A stretch of 64,000 nt of DNA from NCBI RefSeq assembly GCF_051955275.1, contig NZ_JBQCGW010000293.1, forward strand, positions 1 through 64,000, written 5' to 3'. The notes beneath the pieces are model-generated. The model had not been told where the DNA came from, ran no database searches, and was given only the letters and a program-made list of their open reading frames with translations. Source of the stretch: Pseudobacter sp051955275. Lineage in GTDB: Bacteria; Bacteroidota; Bacteroidia; Chitinophagales; Chitinophagaceae. A program made the translations under genes and the position numbers. Below, piece after piece: positions 1 through 9,208 of the stretch (positions within the stretch are counted from its first letter, which is position 1; every line of letters begins with the position of its first letter).

Positions 1-2
1 AC

Positions 3-704
3 TATGATCAAGTCGCTTCGAGCGTGGAGGTAGATAGGGAATTGCCAATCGATAGGTTTCCCAATAATTCCGAAGAAATCGGCACATTGCGATTTTGGGA
101 TATGGCTCAAGCAGGAAGTGAGGATAAGTTTCCACCTTTCTCGAAATCAATTTTAGCAAATACAATCGGTGTCGCCGTGGCGGTATACACGTTGAACGAG
201 AATAACCAAAAAGTTTATGTGACAAGGAAGCGCACAGATGAGGAAATTATGACGTACCGAGATACAGAGCATCTTATCTTTTCGTTTGCCCTCAAATTAG
301 ACGAAAACAACCCTGTCCCAAAGCAAGGAACAATTCAAGACCTTATTCGTTCTTCTTACGAGAAAGAAGAAAAAAGCGAAATAGGGCTTATCATCAATTC
401 TTTTGAGAACGTTAAGCCTTTGGCTCTCTGCCGAGAAATGATACGTGGAGGGAAGCCTCAATTTTTTTTGGAAGTAAAAAGTAAACTTTCTTATGAGGAA
501 CTAAAAAAACATATCACGGAAATTCCGGATGAGCATGATAAAGAATTTTTGCCAGAATACTTACCCAATACGTTGAATGGAGATTTGTCCTTTCACAAGA
601 AAAGTATTACGCCTAATGAGCAATTACAGAAGGTTATCGATTTCATATCAACAAGGAAAATTTCTTCCGAACTTTTTGCAAGCTTACTATTATCATTCAA
701 GTAA
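3..704 (+). CDS. Hypothetical protein, 5' end outside the window (possible Nudix-like fold)
   Basis: The reading frame is open from the first bases of the window, so the gene probably begins upstream; the GTG at 24 is only an internal candidate start. The visible 233 residues show no signal peptide or membrane segment. The stretch GVAVAVYT...KVYVTRKR, followed by a segment ending SSYEKEEKSEIGL, loosely resembles a Nudix core (beta strands, then the REx2EExG helix), but the invariant Arg and the first Glu of the Nudix box are absent, so this is weak. The coding sequence is clearly richer in A and T than the genes beyond 2.9 kb, and it lies in the same orientation as two further AT-rich genes. 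I do not recognise the family; function unknown. Confidence 0.6.
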   Translation, partial: YDQVASSVEVDRELPIDRFPNNSEEIGTLRFWDMAQAGSEDKFPPFSKSILANTIGVAVAVYTLNENNQKVYVTRKRTDEEIMTYRDTEHLIFSFALKLDENNPVPKQGTIQDLIRSSYEKEEKSEIGLIINSFENVKPLALCREMIRGGKPQFFLEVKSKLSYEELKKHITEIPDEHDKEFLPEYLPNTLNGDLSFHKKSITPNEQLQKVIDFISTRKISSELFASLLLSFK

Positions 705-1177
705 AACCTTTCTCAGACTAGGGATTGTACAGATAAAGTGGAGTAAGTAATAGAAATGGATCGGAATATTTCAAGTTGTTTATCTACTATCACTTTAATC
801 CTGTTTTGACTACACCTTTACTGTGATAAGGAAGATGGTGAGGGGAAGGTGAAACCTCTATTAAACATTATTTCGTATTGAAGTCGTGTTAGTGTTTGTG
901 TGCTGCAAGTATCACAAATGATTTTATTTGTACAACTATCGCATTCCAGACATAATGTATTAAAATACATTTCATTCAGTCGATACAACGCACTTTGAGT
1001 AAAAAGATTTGTTGGGGTTTTCTGAGTATAAGTGTGTTATTTTTCATGCAACAGTTGGTTTGTGGATTGAACAATCCTACATTTTGTTATTATCACAAGA
1101 GGTTTACGGGTAACCGTATTTTTTACCATAAGAGGTTTGTTATGTTGCACATCAATTCCACTAAAACAACTTATAAA
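705..1177. other. AT-rich non-coding gap with a short direct repeat
   Basis: These 473 bases separate the edge-cut gene from the DUF4177 lipoprotein gene. A reading frame does run through 995-1177 into the lipoprotein gene, but it uses a TTG start and would put 61 residues in front of a normal lipoprotein signal, so I treat it as non-coding. The only structure I see is a 15-base near-direct repeat, TATCACAAGAGGTTT at 1091-1105 and TACCATAAGAGGTTT at 1124-1138 (13 of 15 identical, 33 bases apart). Confidence 0.5.
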
Positions 1178-1483
1178 ATGAGAAAGGTACTTTTTATTGC
1201 GATTTTAGGACTTGGAATTTCTTCCTGTTCGTCAAAATGGCAATATAAAACTGTGTCAGTAAAAGGTAATGAAGACGCATCTGCGGATAAATTCCAATCT
1301 AAAAAATTTGATGTGACTGATGAGGCTCTTGACTTATTTGGAAAGGAGGGATGGGAGTTAGTTGGGATTTATGAAAAAACAGAAACGGTTCATCCGAATT
1401 TTGGAAATGATCAATATGTTTCCGGAATTCAACCGAATGTCCGAACTGCAGAATTAAACTTTGTATTTAAACGTAAAAAATAA
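1178..1483 (+). CDS. DUF4177 domain lipoprotein
   Basis: A 101-residue protein starting MRKVLFIAILGLG and ending its signal at the lipobox ISSC (Cys near residue 17), so it should be lipid-anchored in the envelope. The rest matches the small DUF4177 fold: an N-terminal WQYKTVSV strand and the family hallmark GKEGWELVGIY, followed by a FVFKRKK terminus. DUF4177 proteins are common and have no assigned biochemical role. The ATG at 1178 was chosen over the longer TTG frame from 995 because it gives a standard lipoprotein signal. The gene lies 11 bases before the next lipoprotein gene, in the same AT-rich patch, and the two are probably co-transcribed. Confidence 0.75.
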   Translation: MRKVLFIAILGLGISSCSSKWQYKTVSVKGNEDASADKFQSKKFDVTDEALDLFGKEGWELVGIYEKTETVHPNFGNDQYVSGIQPNVRTAELNFVFKRKK

Positions 1484-1494
1484 CAAAGAATTCT

Positions 1495-2427
1495 ATGAGA
1501 GGATCGTCTTTACTGATTTTATGGCTTACTATTATCTTGAGCAGTTGTAGCAGCATTTCTAATAAGTCTGTTTCTGAAGAACTAAGTACCGGTGAATTAT
1601 CAAAAGCAATTAAGACCGACACTTCATTTGCCTCTTTTTATGAAAGTCTTAGAAAAAAGGTTGAGAAGATGGATGACATCAAAAAGGCAAAATTTAATGA
1701 TGTAACATACCGAAGACTTTTTAAGTACTTTAAATTCATTCAGGACTCTGCTTATTGGAAGCCGTTGTCGAAAAAATGGGTAATCGAATGGGAACAGAAA
1801 TTTGAAGGCTTTCAAATTAAAGCAGATTCAATGTTAGTTTTTTGGAAAAAATACTTAGAAGAAAATTCTCTAAACAATTATGTAAAAATCGAATTGGCAT
1901 ATATTGACAAGGAATATTACGAATACATCGGAGGCATCAAAGACGTGAACTTAGGTTTCAGATTAATACCTTTGAAAGGAACAATAGATCAAATTCGTTT
2001 CAATTACGGGTATAAAGCTAAAATTAATGGAGCCTCAAAGTACTATCAAAAGCATAACTGCTTATCCACTTCACCTTTTTCTGCACCGACTATAAGATAT
2101 TGGGAAGTAGGTTATTCCGACAAGGATGTTTTTGCAGGCAAAAATGTTGAAACATTTTTGAGGGATTATAATGTCAATATTGAAATAACAAACATCCGTC
2201 AAAATGGAATAAATATAAGCAATGAAGATTTCCCCGTTCCTAAAGAGATTTCTGAATGTTTGGAATATGAAACTGAATACCCTGCTCTTTTTGAGTTGAG
2301 TAAAGAAGACTTAATAAAGAAACTAATACAAAAAGATTATATGGGAAAGTGGGAGTATAAAAATAAGAAAGCTGATGAAGTACGAGAAAAGCAAGACAAG
2401 CTTTGTTTTGACTTTGTGAATTTATAA
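1495..2427 (+). CDS. Hypothetical lipoprotein
   Basis: A 310-residue protein with a signal peptide (MRGSSLLILWLTIILSSC) and a lipobox Cys at about residue 18, followed by a Ser-rich linker. The mature part is charged and Lys-rich, with no membrane segment and no motif I can assign. It contains one HNC at about residues 182-184, and a C-terminal helix rich in Lys and Glu. It is strongly AT-rich in base and codon use compared with the genes downstream, and only ten bases separate its stop from the remnant of a broken esterase gene. The composition and that junction suggest the gene arrived by transfer. Function unknown. Confidence 0.7.
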   Translation: MRGSSLLILWLTIILSSCSSISNKSVSEELSTGELSKAIKTDTSFASFYESLRKKVEKMDDIKKAKFNDVTYRRLFKYFKFIQDSAYWKPLSKKWVIEWEQKFEGFQIKADSMLVFWKKYLEENSLNNYVKIELAYIDKEYYEYIGGIKDVNLGFRLIPLKGTIDQIRFNYGYKAKINGASKYYQKHNCLSTSPFSAPTIRYWEVGYSDKDVFAGKNVETFLRDYNVNIEITNIRQNGINISNEDFPVPKEISECLEYETEYPALFELSKEDLIKKLIQKDYMGKWEYKNKKADEVREKQDKLCFDFVNL

Positions 2428-2437
2428 AAAAGGATGA

Positions 2438-2866
2438 GCTGGTCCAGTCGCACCTGGCCGCATATTGATTGGGCATTCATTGGGAGGTTTAATGGCAATG
2501 CATGTACTCCTGAACCATACCAGCTTGTTCAACAAATACGCAGCAATGGATCCCGCTATGTGGTGGGATGACCAGAAATTATTGATCCAGGCGAAGCATG
2601 TTCTGGCAAAAAAATCGTTTACATCGAACTCATTGTATCTCGCTATAGCCAACACAAGGAATAAAAACATCAAAGATGTTTCGCAACTCAGAAAAGACAC
2701 CAGCCGGGAAACTGCTTTGATCCGCCCCAGCCTGACGCTGGCCGACCTTATCCATGAGAACAGAAAAAATCAGCTGATCTTCAACTGGAAATACTATAAA
2801 GAATTTGATCACATGTCCGTGGTTCCGTCAGCCGCCTACGATGCTCTGAAATTTCTTGTGAGATAG
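2438..2866 (+). pseudogene. 3' remnant of an alpha/beta-hydrolase esterase (COG2819 type)
   Basis: The translated segment contains the nucleophile elbow LIGHSLGGLMAMHVLL (GHSLG, matching GxSxG), then DPAMWWDDQKL, and ends with EFDHMSVVPSAAYDALKFL, where the catalytic His would sit. These are the C-terminal landmarks of enterobactin-esterase-like hydrolases, which normally run about 270-400 residues; only about 143 remain. A TGA at 2435 lies in frame just upstream, and the only available start (TTG at 2465) would begin immediately at the nucleophile elbow. The missing N-terminal half has been replaced by the AT-rich genes to the left. The coding style here is already that of the host genes. 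The remnant is almost certainly inactive. Confidence 0.75.
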
Positions 2867-2973
2867 GCGACTGGCCGGATACTCCATTCCATAGCTCCGA
2901 CTTTATTTTTTAATTCTATTTCGTGGAATTATCTTCGTTATCAGGTTAACCAGCCCGCTTAACCCATCAATTT

Positions 2974-5871
2974 ATGAAATTTTCCCCCTTTGCCTTCCTG
3001 ATTTTCATTTTACTGTTTTCTCCCCTTCTTTCCATTGCCCAGGGCTGGGAGAGAAAATATGGATCTGATAAAGATTATAGTGGTCATTATGTACAACCTA
3101 CATCTGATGGAGGGTATATCCTGGCTGCCCGATCCAATAACGCTGTCTGGGGCTTCTACTACGATTTGCAGATCATTAAAACCGATGACACAGGCAATAC
3201 TGTCTGGACGAAAACATTCACTGATGTAACAACATACTGGGGCATCAGTATTCAACAAACCACCGATGGTGGTTACATTGCTGTTGCCAGTGAGAAAAAC
3301 AATGGCCTGTTAAAGCTTATCAAACTCAGCACGGAAGGCATACTGGAATGGACCAAAATAATTCCTTTCAGCACGCCAAACTCAGCAGGTCTTCACGCAC
3401 GCTCCATAAAACAAACCAGCGACGGGGGATTTGTGATCTCTGGAAATATGACCTATGAAGGACTGGGAAGCGGCGAAGCTCTCCTGATCAAAACCAGCAG
3501 CAATGGTGAGCTGACCTGGGCCAGAACATTTATGATCTCCTGGTTGAGGCAGAATGAATCTTTCTATGCTGAACAAACCCGGGAAGGAGGATACATCTTA
3601 ACCGGTACTTCGGATAGCGGCGGCTTTATCATCAAAACAGATGAAAACGGCTACGAAACCTGGCAGAAAAGGTATTTTGAATACGCATTCTCTGATATTA
3701 AAACAGCCAATAAGGAAGACGGTTATGTGCTGGTATCTTCGCGCATTCCTTTCCTTACTCCCAATGCCGAGGCAGGCGCCTATTTTGTAAAACTCAAAAA
3801 CAACGGCGACACCATTTTCTCCAGGTACCTGGGAGCCTACAACGTTGTTTTCCTCAATTCAATAGAGCATACCAACGACGGCGGCTACTGCGTCAGCGGC
3901 TACTCAACCGAAGCTTCTTCCGAAGGAAAAATATTATTGATCAAGCTCAAAAATGATGGAACAACCGAATGGAGAAAACTCCTGGGAGACAATGCCGTCA
4001 ATAGCGGAAGTTCTGCCATCCAACTCGCTGATGGAAATTTTATCCTGGCAGGAACCAGCAAAATTGAAGGCCAGACAAGCCAGGCGCATGTAATCAGAAC
4101 AGATAAGCTAGGCAATGTTCTGACAAACATTATCAAAGGAAGTATTTATCACGATCTCGATAATAACTGTGAACCTGGAGCCCTGGAAAAAAGACTTACA
4201 AACCCGGCCTACTATAAGATCCAGGTTTCTCCCAGCAATCGTTTCGCGGTTCCGGATGCCAATGGAAATTATGAAATCAAAGTAGATACAGGTGTACACG
4301 AAGTGCGGATCATTAATAATCATCCCTACTGGCAAACCAGCTGCGCCGCTAATTATTCCATTGCATTTGATAAGTTCTATGAAACTGCAACTCATGTGAA
4401 TTTCGGGCTTACAATGAAGACCAGCTGCCCCTTGCTATGGGTAGATGTAGCTGCCAGCAATGTAACATCTTGCGCTGAATCCAGTCACCAGGTCCGTTAT
4501 TGTAATAATGGAACCTCCGATGCTCAGGATGTGTGGGTGGAGGTTTTTATGGATCCCGCACTCAGCTTCATAAAAAGTATACCTGCCCCCTCTCTGCAAA
4601 ACGGCAATTATTTCCGCTTCAATCTCGGAACAGTCAAAGCTGGTGATTGTGGTTCCATTAATATAACCAGTACGGTTGCCTGTGGCCTGGCTGACAATAG
4701 TGCCGTTTGCGTAAAGGCTAAAATCTACCCGGATTCTGTTTGTGTACCTGTTGCTTCTTCCTGGGACAAATCAAGCATTGCCATCACTGGCAGATGCATT
4801 GGAAATGGCCTGGCCAGATTCTCCATCACCAATAAAGGGGAAGACAATATGAACAGCGCCTCAGAATACAGATTCTACGCAGACAATGAGTTCATTCAAA
4901 GAAATACAGTGCAGCTGAAATCAGGCGACAGTCTTGTTTTTCAGCTCAATGCCTGTGGCAAAACTATCCGCCTTGAAGCTGATCAATCTGCCGCTCACCC
5001 TGGCATCAGTAAACCCAGGTTCTCACTGGAAGGCTGCACAGGTTGCGGAACCTCCGTTACCAGGGGCCTTATTAATACCACCCCAGCCGATGATGAAAAT
5101 GCAGCCGCTGAGCAGGAATGCACCATTGTGGCGGCAACCAGCATGTCCAATAATAAAACTGTTGTTCCTTCCGGAATCACCAGCAATCACTTTGTGTCAT
5201 CGAAAGATGAACTGGAATACCGGATCTCTTTTCAAAACACAAGCAAACTGACTGCTGTAAATTTGATATTGAGAGATACCATCAATACCAATGTTCTTGA
5301 CATTGGCAGCCTTACTCCTGGTATTGCAAGTCATGCATATACCTTCTCCATTTCCGGCAATATCCTTGAATGGAAGTTCAACGGTATCAACCTGCCAACC
5401 GCTACCACCAATGAAAAAGAAAGCTCCGGATTTGTGAAGTTCAAGATCAGGCAACCCCTTTCCTTACCCAACAATACCGTTATCAGTAATAAAGCGGGTG
5501 TTTATTTCGATGCCAATTCCCCTGTAGTTACTGCCCCCGTTACTGTATTGGTTAATGAAAATGTTTCACGGGCCACCGGTGATTTTGGGATCACTATCAT
5601 CTCAAATACTTCGGACAATGGCTCAGAACTAAGACTGGCGCCCAACCCGGTTAGCAGCACTTCATTACTCACCGTATTGTCCTCGCAGGTTAGCACAAAT
5701 GACGTACTGACGCTGAATGTGTATGACGTATACAGCAGAAGAATTCTTACCGGCACATTCTCCGGAATGCAAACGAAACTGTTCAAAGGACTGCTCAAAA
5801 CCGGGACTTATTACATTGAAGTCAGAAAAGGAGGGACGAGGATAGCTTCTACAGTGATGATGGTAAAGTAA
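2974..5871 (+). CDS. Large secreted protein with T9SS sorting domain
   Basis: A 965-residue protein with a signal peptide (MKFSPFAFLIFILLFSPLLSIAQ). Residues from about 25 to 380 are built of repeated units of the form SDGGYIL.G.....D..IKT...G...W.K, a beta-propeller-like repeat common in secreted Bacteroidota proteins. The middle (about 500-700) is a Cys-rich set of Ig-like or DUF11-like domains. A DUF7619-type segment with DELEYRISFQNTS and VYFDANSPVVT spans about 745-865. The C terminus (LAPNPVSS...LNVYDVYSRRI...TGTYYIEVRKG) is a type A T9SS sorting domain, so it is exported across the outer membrane and probably displayed on the surface. No catalytic motif was seen; binding or adhesion is an inference. 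Confidence 0.85.
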   Translation: MKFSPFAFLIFILLFSPLLSIAQGWERKYGSDKDYSGHYVQPTSDGGYILAARSNNAVWGFYYDLQIIKTDDTGNTVWTKTFTDVTTYWGISIQQTTDGGYIAVASEKNNGLLKLIKLSTEGILEWTKIIPFSTPNSAGLHARSIKQTSDGGFVISGNMTYEGLGSGEALLIKTSSNGELTWARTFMISWLRQNESFYAEQTREGGYILTGTSDSGGFIIKTDENGYETWQKRYFEYAFSDIKTANKEDGYVLVSSRIPFLTPNAEAGAYFVKLKNNGDTIFSRYLGAYNVVFLNSIEHTNDGGYCVSGYSTEASSEGKILLIKLKNDGTTEWRKLLGDNAVNSGSSAIQLADGNFILAGTSKIEGQTSQAHVIRTDKLGNVLTNIIKGSIYHDLDNNCEPGALEKRLTNPAYYKIQVSPSNRFAVPDANGNYEIKVDTGVHEVRIINNHPYWQTSCAANYSIAFDKFYETATHVNFGLTMKTSCPLLWVDVAASNVTSCAESSHQVRYCNNGTSDAQDVWVEVFMDPALSFIKSIPAPSLQNGNYFRFNLGTVKAGDCGSINITSTVACGLADNSAVCVKAKIYPDSVCVPVASSWDKSSIAITGRCIGNGLARFSITNKGEDNMNSASEYRFYADNEFIQRNTVQLKSGDSLVFQLNACGKTIRLEADQSAAHPGISKPRFSLEGCTGCGTSVTRGLINTTPADDENAAAEQECTIVAATSMSNNKTVVPSGITSNHFVSSKDELEYRISFQNTSKLTAVNLILRDTINTNVLDIGSLTPGIASHAYTFSISGNILEWKFNGINLPTATTNEKESSGFVKFKIRQPLSLPNNTVISNKAGVYFDANSPVVTAPVTVLVNENVSRATGDFGITIISNTSDNGSELRLAPNPVSSTSLLTVLSSQVSTNDVLTLNVYDVYSRRILTGTFSGMQTKLFKGLLKTGTYYIEVRKGGTRIASTVMMVK

Positions 5872-5930
5872 GAAATAAGGATACAGAAAGCTATTTAGCG
5901 TATTAACAATATACTTTGTAGTTTCATGCC

Positions 5931-6683
5931 ATGAGACTTGGTATTCTTTTATTAACCGTATTCATCCTCATATGTGATGCGGTTGCACAGCAACCTGGAA
6001 CTTTCATAAAGAAACAATTTGTATTGGGCGGGGATACATTGCCTTATCGCCTGCTTTATCCGCTTGATTACAATTCTGACAAGAAGTATCCATTAGTGCT
6101 ATTTCTTCACGGAGCAGGATCATGGGGTAGCGATAATGAAAAACCATTGAAAAGCCTTCCTGCGATATTTCTTGACAGTGCTAACAGGAGAAAATATCCC
6201 TGCTTTATCCTGGTACCGCAATGTACAAAGGAGGAACCATGGGTTAGGTTCCCAGACTTCCCGAAAAGTGTTGCCACTCCCGATACGCCTACCACATCCA
6301 CAAAGTTGACATTGAAATTGATCGCTGCTTTAAAGAAGGATTTCCCGATCAGACAAAATAAAATTTATATTACCGGCCTCTCTTTAGGTGGCGAAGGAAC
6401 ATTTGACTTTTTAAGCAGAGCCCCTCGGTTATTCGCTGCAGCAATACCAATTTGTGGAATTGCAGATACGGCCAGGGCAAAAACTTACCAAAAAGTACGC
6501 CTCTGGGCTTTTCATGGAGATGAGGATAAGGTGAATGATGTGAAGTACACGCGCATGATAATAGCCAGCTTGAAAAAAGCCGGAGGCAAGCCAAAGTATA
6601 CCGAATATAAAGGCGTAAAGCATAATAGTTGGATCAATGCTTATGCCGAGCCAACTTTGCTGGATTGGTTATTCAGAAAATAA
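5931..6683 (+). CDS. Secreted carboxylesterase / alpha-beta hydrolase (COG4099 type)
   Basis: A 250-residue protein with a signal peptide (MRLGILLLTVFILICDAVAQ). It shows the alpha/beta-hydrolase order: YPLVLFLHGAGSWG (oxyanion strand and loop), ITGLSLGGEGTFDFL with the nucleophile Ser in GLSLG, AAIPICG, a VRLWAFHGDEDKV strand carrying the acid, and YKGVKHNSWINAY with the likely catalytic His. This layout is that of the 'predicted peptidase' family related to feruloyl and acetylxylan esterases, so it most likely cleaves an ester on a carbohydrate. It stands alone between the T9SS protein and the convergent GH9 gene. An imperfect hairpin (AGTTTCA/TGAAACT, 6690-6715) lies between the two genes but has no T-run. 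Confidence 0.82.
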   Translation: MRLGILLLTVFILICDAVAQQPGTFIKKQFVLGGDTLPYRLLYPLDYNSDKKYPLVLFLHGAGSWGSDNEKPLKSLPAIFLDSANRRKYPCFILVPQCTKEEPWVRFPDFPKSVATPDTPTTSTKLTLKLIAALKKDFPIRQNKIYITGLSLGGEGTFDFLSRAPRLFAAAIPICGIADTARAKTYQKVRLWAFHGDEDKVNDVKYTRMIIASLKKAGGKPKYTEYKGVKHNSWINAYAEPTLLDWLFRK

Positions 6684-6748
6684 TCTCACAGTTTCATCTA
6701 TGAAGAGCTGAAACTACAGGCTCATATCTGAGAATCCATTTTTGATAC

Positions 6749-9208
6749 TCAAAACTCTGCAATCAACGAAAACCACTTCGCCGCCGGCCCTACCCACAAC
6801 TCCTTATACGTAGCCGTATTGAACTGCGGCCAGTACGGTGTGTCCTCATTAAACCTCGATTGCATCCCCACCGGGATCCCACCAACCGTCTCGCCAGGCA
6901 AAGCCGTATACAACTGCGGGTAATTGCTTCCCTCCCCCCATATTATAGACTGCCCGAATGGATTCTTTCCCACAACCCAAAACAATTGCTGCTCAGCAAT
7001 ATCCATCAGCTTCTTGTCCTTTAATAATTTCCCGGCGAGTGCTGCAGCCTTTCCTGTTGAAAGCTGCACAGCAGCATTGCCCTTGAATGAAAACCATACA
7101 GGGAATACGCGCAGGTAATGCTCCTCATCCAGTTTCACCCCGTTTTCCAACTGCTCTTTATAATCTTCGGCAGCCCCTTTGTATATTCCAACCTGCACTT
7201 TGTAAAAATTCACGGAGTCTTTTACTTCATCTATATGGTAAACACCGCTGGGCACCATTCCATATGGGCTCACATATTGCATGATATTCTTCAGGTAATT
7301 TCCATACAACCTCACAGACGATTCCCACTTTTTATAATCCGGGTTTTTCGGTTGTGTTTCGCAAAGTGTCGTTAATGCCTGCATATAGGAGTGATCGCGG
7401 GATTGATGCGTGTAATGCACGATGGACTTCTTATTCAGGTCCCGGTAAAAAAAGCCGGATGTTTTATTCTTGTCATTCAGCGGTTCTGTGCGCTGACACT
7501 GCAGCGTATACTCAATAGCTTTGGCTGCTTCATCTGCATAGGATTTGTTGCCGGTGAGTTTATACAATAAGCTGGAGGCATAAGAAATATTCGCTGCATA
7601 CTGACTGTTGGAAGCCATCGCTGCGTGATCGCCACCTCCACCGATGCTGCTCAGGTCATTGAACCCTAAACTATCGAAACGTTTTTTGGCAAAGGCATAA
7701 TCTTCAATGGCCACTTTCCGCAGGAATTCCTTCAACATGGTATCGTTCTCTATGTGCATTGCTGCATACGCTTCAATACCTGCAAACATGAAATTTTCAA
7801 AAGCCCTGTTATGAACACGCACCTGTCTTCTTCTCGAAGAGTCATCCTTGGTGCCGATATATCCATCCGTCCATAGATTGGTGCCCCATGTTTGTGCGCG
7901 ATAGCCATTACCCAGTCTCGCTTTTAATATGCAATCGATACCCCATAAAGCCTCTTCCTGCAGCCTGATAAATAATTGACTGTTCCCCTTTCTTTTAGCC
8001 CGGTCGGCCATTTCAAGCAGACCGAATATGATCTCGCCGGACTGCAATACCTGCTGCGACATATCCGCCGCGTCATGCCAGCCCCCATTGAACGGAAATA
8101 GCTTGCCTTCAAAGGTTGTGTTCAGATCATTATGACAGGCGCCGTGCTTGCCCGGGACCGGATAACCACAGCGTTCAACGAAAATATAATTCAGCATCCG
8201 CCAGGCAGAATTATCCCAGATATTCTTATTGATGTAAAACGGATTGGAAACCACATTCCCTACCCTGATAAAATACCTGCCTTCTTTTCTGTAATTGCTG
8301 AAATCAATGGTTTCGAAATTCCCGATAGCTGTTTGCTGTCTATTTATTTTGCCTTCAAGCACAACGAGCTTGCTGGAATTATCTACCAATTGAAATTTCC
8401 CTTTGTTGTTCTTTACATTTACTATTGCGGATTTTTCGCTTTCCACTCCGTAGCCGGTAGTAGAGTGTATGATACGGTTTTGCGCAGGCATCCATCCACT
8501 TACCACTTCAGGATCTTCAATTGTCTGAAGTGATACTGCATCGATATCAAATTTGAGCGAGTCGCCCATGGTACGCTCTTTACCGAAGATCTCGATGGCA
8601 AATGATAGTTTGGTCACTTTATCCCGGGATAATTCCGGCATCTCAACAAAACATTCATTCCATTTTCCATTGATCAGGTTGATTTCATGAATGCCTTCCC
8701 GCTCATACTTATCCGGAACTTTGATCTTGCCGTCATTTTCAATGTACAGGTTCAGGTAGATGCTGCGCGCCCCTTCGCAATGGGGATAGATATAGAAATG
8801 AATGCGATTGTACTTTTCCCAGTTGGCACCGCCAACATCATAAGCAGCCAGGGAAGTGCCAAGGCCAATACCCCAATCTAAAAAGGCAGGATTAGTGGTT
8901 TGTCCAACCAGCCGCAGACTGTTTTTCCCTGAAATGCTCCTTTCGCTTGTAAGCCGCATGCCGCCGAATCCTTTGTGGGACCACTTATCCAGCGTTTCCA
9001 TATCGCATAGCATGGTTGAAGACAAAACCTTCTTGGTCAATCCGAATGTTTCAAACGATTTGCTGTAATCCAATGGCAGCGGACTGTGCACATAGCCGGT
9101 GTTGATAATATCCCGCTTCAATTGTTCATCAATCTGGGCAGTCAGAAAGCGGGGGCCGGCAAGCAATAATACCAAGACAAGAATTCCCTTAGCTTTTGTC
9201 AAATTCAT
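6749..9208 (-). CDS. Glycoside hydrolase family 9 protein with N-terminal beta-sandwich and CelD-N domains
   Basis: An 819-residue secreted enzyme (signal MNLTKAKGILVLVLLLAGPRFLTAQ). About residues 65-230 form a carbohydrate-binding-like beta sandwich (GKNSLRLVG...IHFYIYP...FDIDAVSLQ). About 235-325 is the Ig-like CelD_N domain usual in front of GH9 modules (GRYFIRVG...SNPFYI). The GH9 (alpha/alpha)6 barrel follows, with GGWHDAADM at about 375-383 (family form HDAGD, carrying the catalytic base Asps), SIGGGGDHAAMA, and the C-terminal block VVGKNPFGQSIIWGEG and ATYKELWVGPAAKW with a Glu where the catalytic acid is expected. The usual target is beta-1,4-glucan or a related glycan. The Ala in place of Gly in HDAAD is slightly unusual. 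Confident family call, uncertain substrate. Confidence 0.85.
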   Translation of the reverse strand: MNLTKAKGILVLVLLLAGPRFLTAQIDEQLKRDIINTGYVHSPLPLDYSKSFETFGLTKKVLSSTMLCDMETLDKWSHKGFGGMRLTSERSISGKNSLRLVGQTTNPAFLDWGIGLGTSLAAYDVGGANWEKYNRIHFYIYPHCEGARSIYLNLYIENDGKIKVPDKYEREGIHEINLINGKWNECFVEMPELSRDKVTKLSFAIEIFGKERTMGDSLKFDIDAVSLQTIEDPEVVSGWMPAQNRIIHSTTGYGVESEKSAIVNVKNNKGKFQLVDNSSKLVVLEGKINRQQTAIGNFETIDFSNYRKEGRYFIRVGNVVSNPFYINKNIWDNSAWRMLNYIFVERCGYPVPGKHGACHNDLNTTFEGKLFPFNGGWHDAADMSQQVLQSGEIIFGLLEMADRAKRKGNSQLFIRLQEEALWGIDCILKARLGNGYRAQTWGTNLWTDGYIGTKDDSSRRRQVRVHNRAFENFMFAGIEAYAAMHIENDTMLKEFLRKVAIEDYAFAKKRFDSLGFNDLSSIGGGGDHAAMASNSQYAANISYASSLLYKLTGNKSYADEAAKAIEYTLQCQRTEPLNDKNKTSGFFYRDLNKKSIVHYTHQSRDHSYMQALTTLCETQPKNPDYKKWESSVRLYGNYLKNIMQYVSPYGMVPSGVYHIDEVKDSVNFYKVQVGIYKGAAEDYKEQLENGVKLDEEHYLRVFPVWFSFKGNAAVQLSTGKAAALAGKLLKDKKLMDIAEQQLFWVVGKNPFGQSIIWGEGSNYPQLYTALPGETVGGIPVGMQSRFNEDTPYWPQFNTATYKELWVGPAAKWFSLIAEF

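Noticed and set aside
995..1177. N-terminal 61-residue extension of the DUF4177 protein, with its own hydrophobic stretch
   Set aside because: It needs a TTG start, places a long tail in front of a normal lipoprotein signal, and covers the repeat at 1091-1138.
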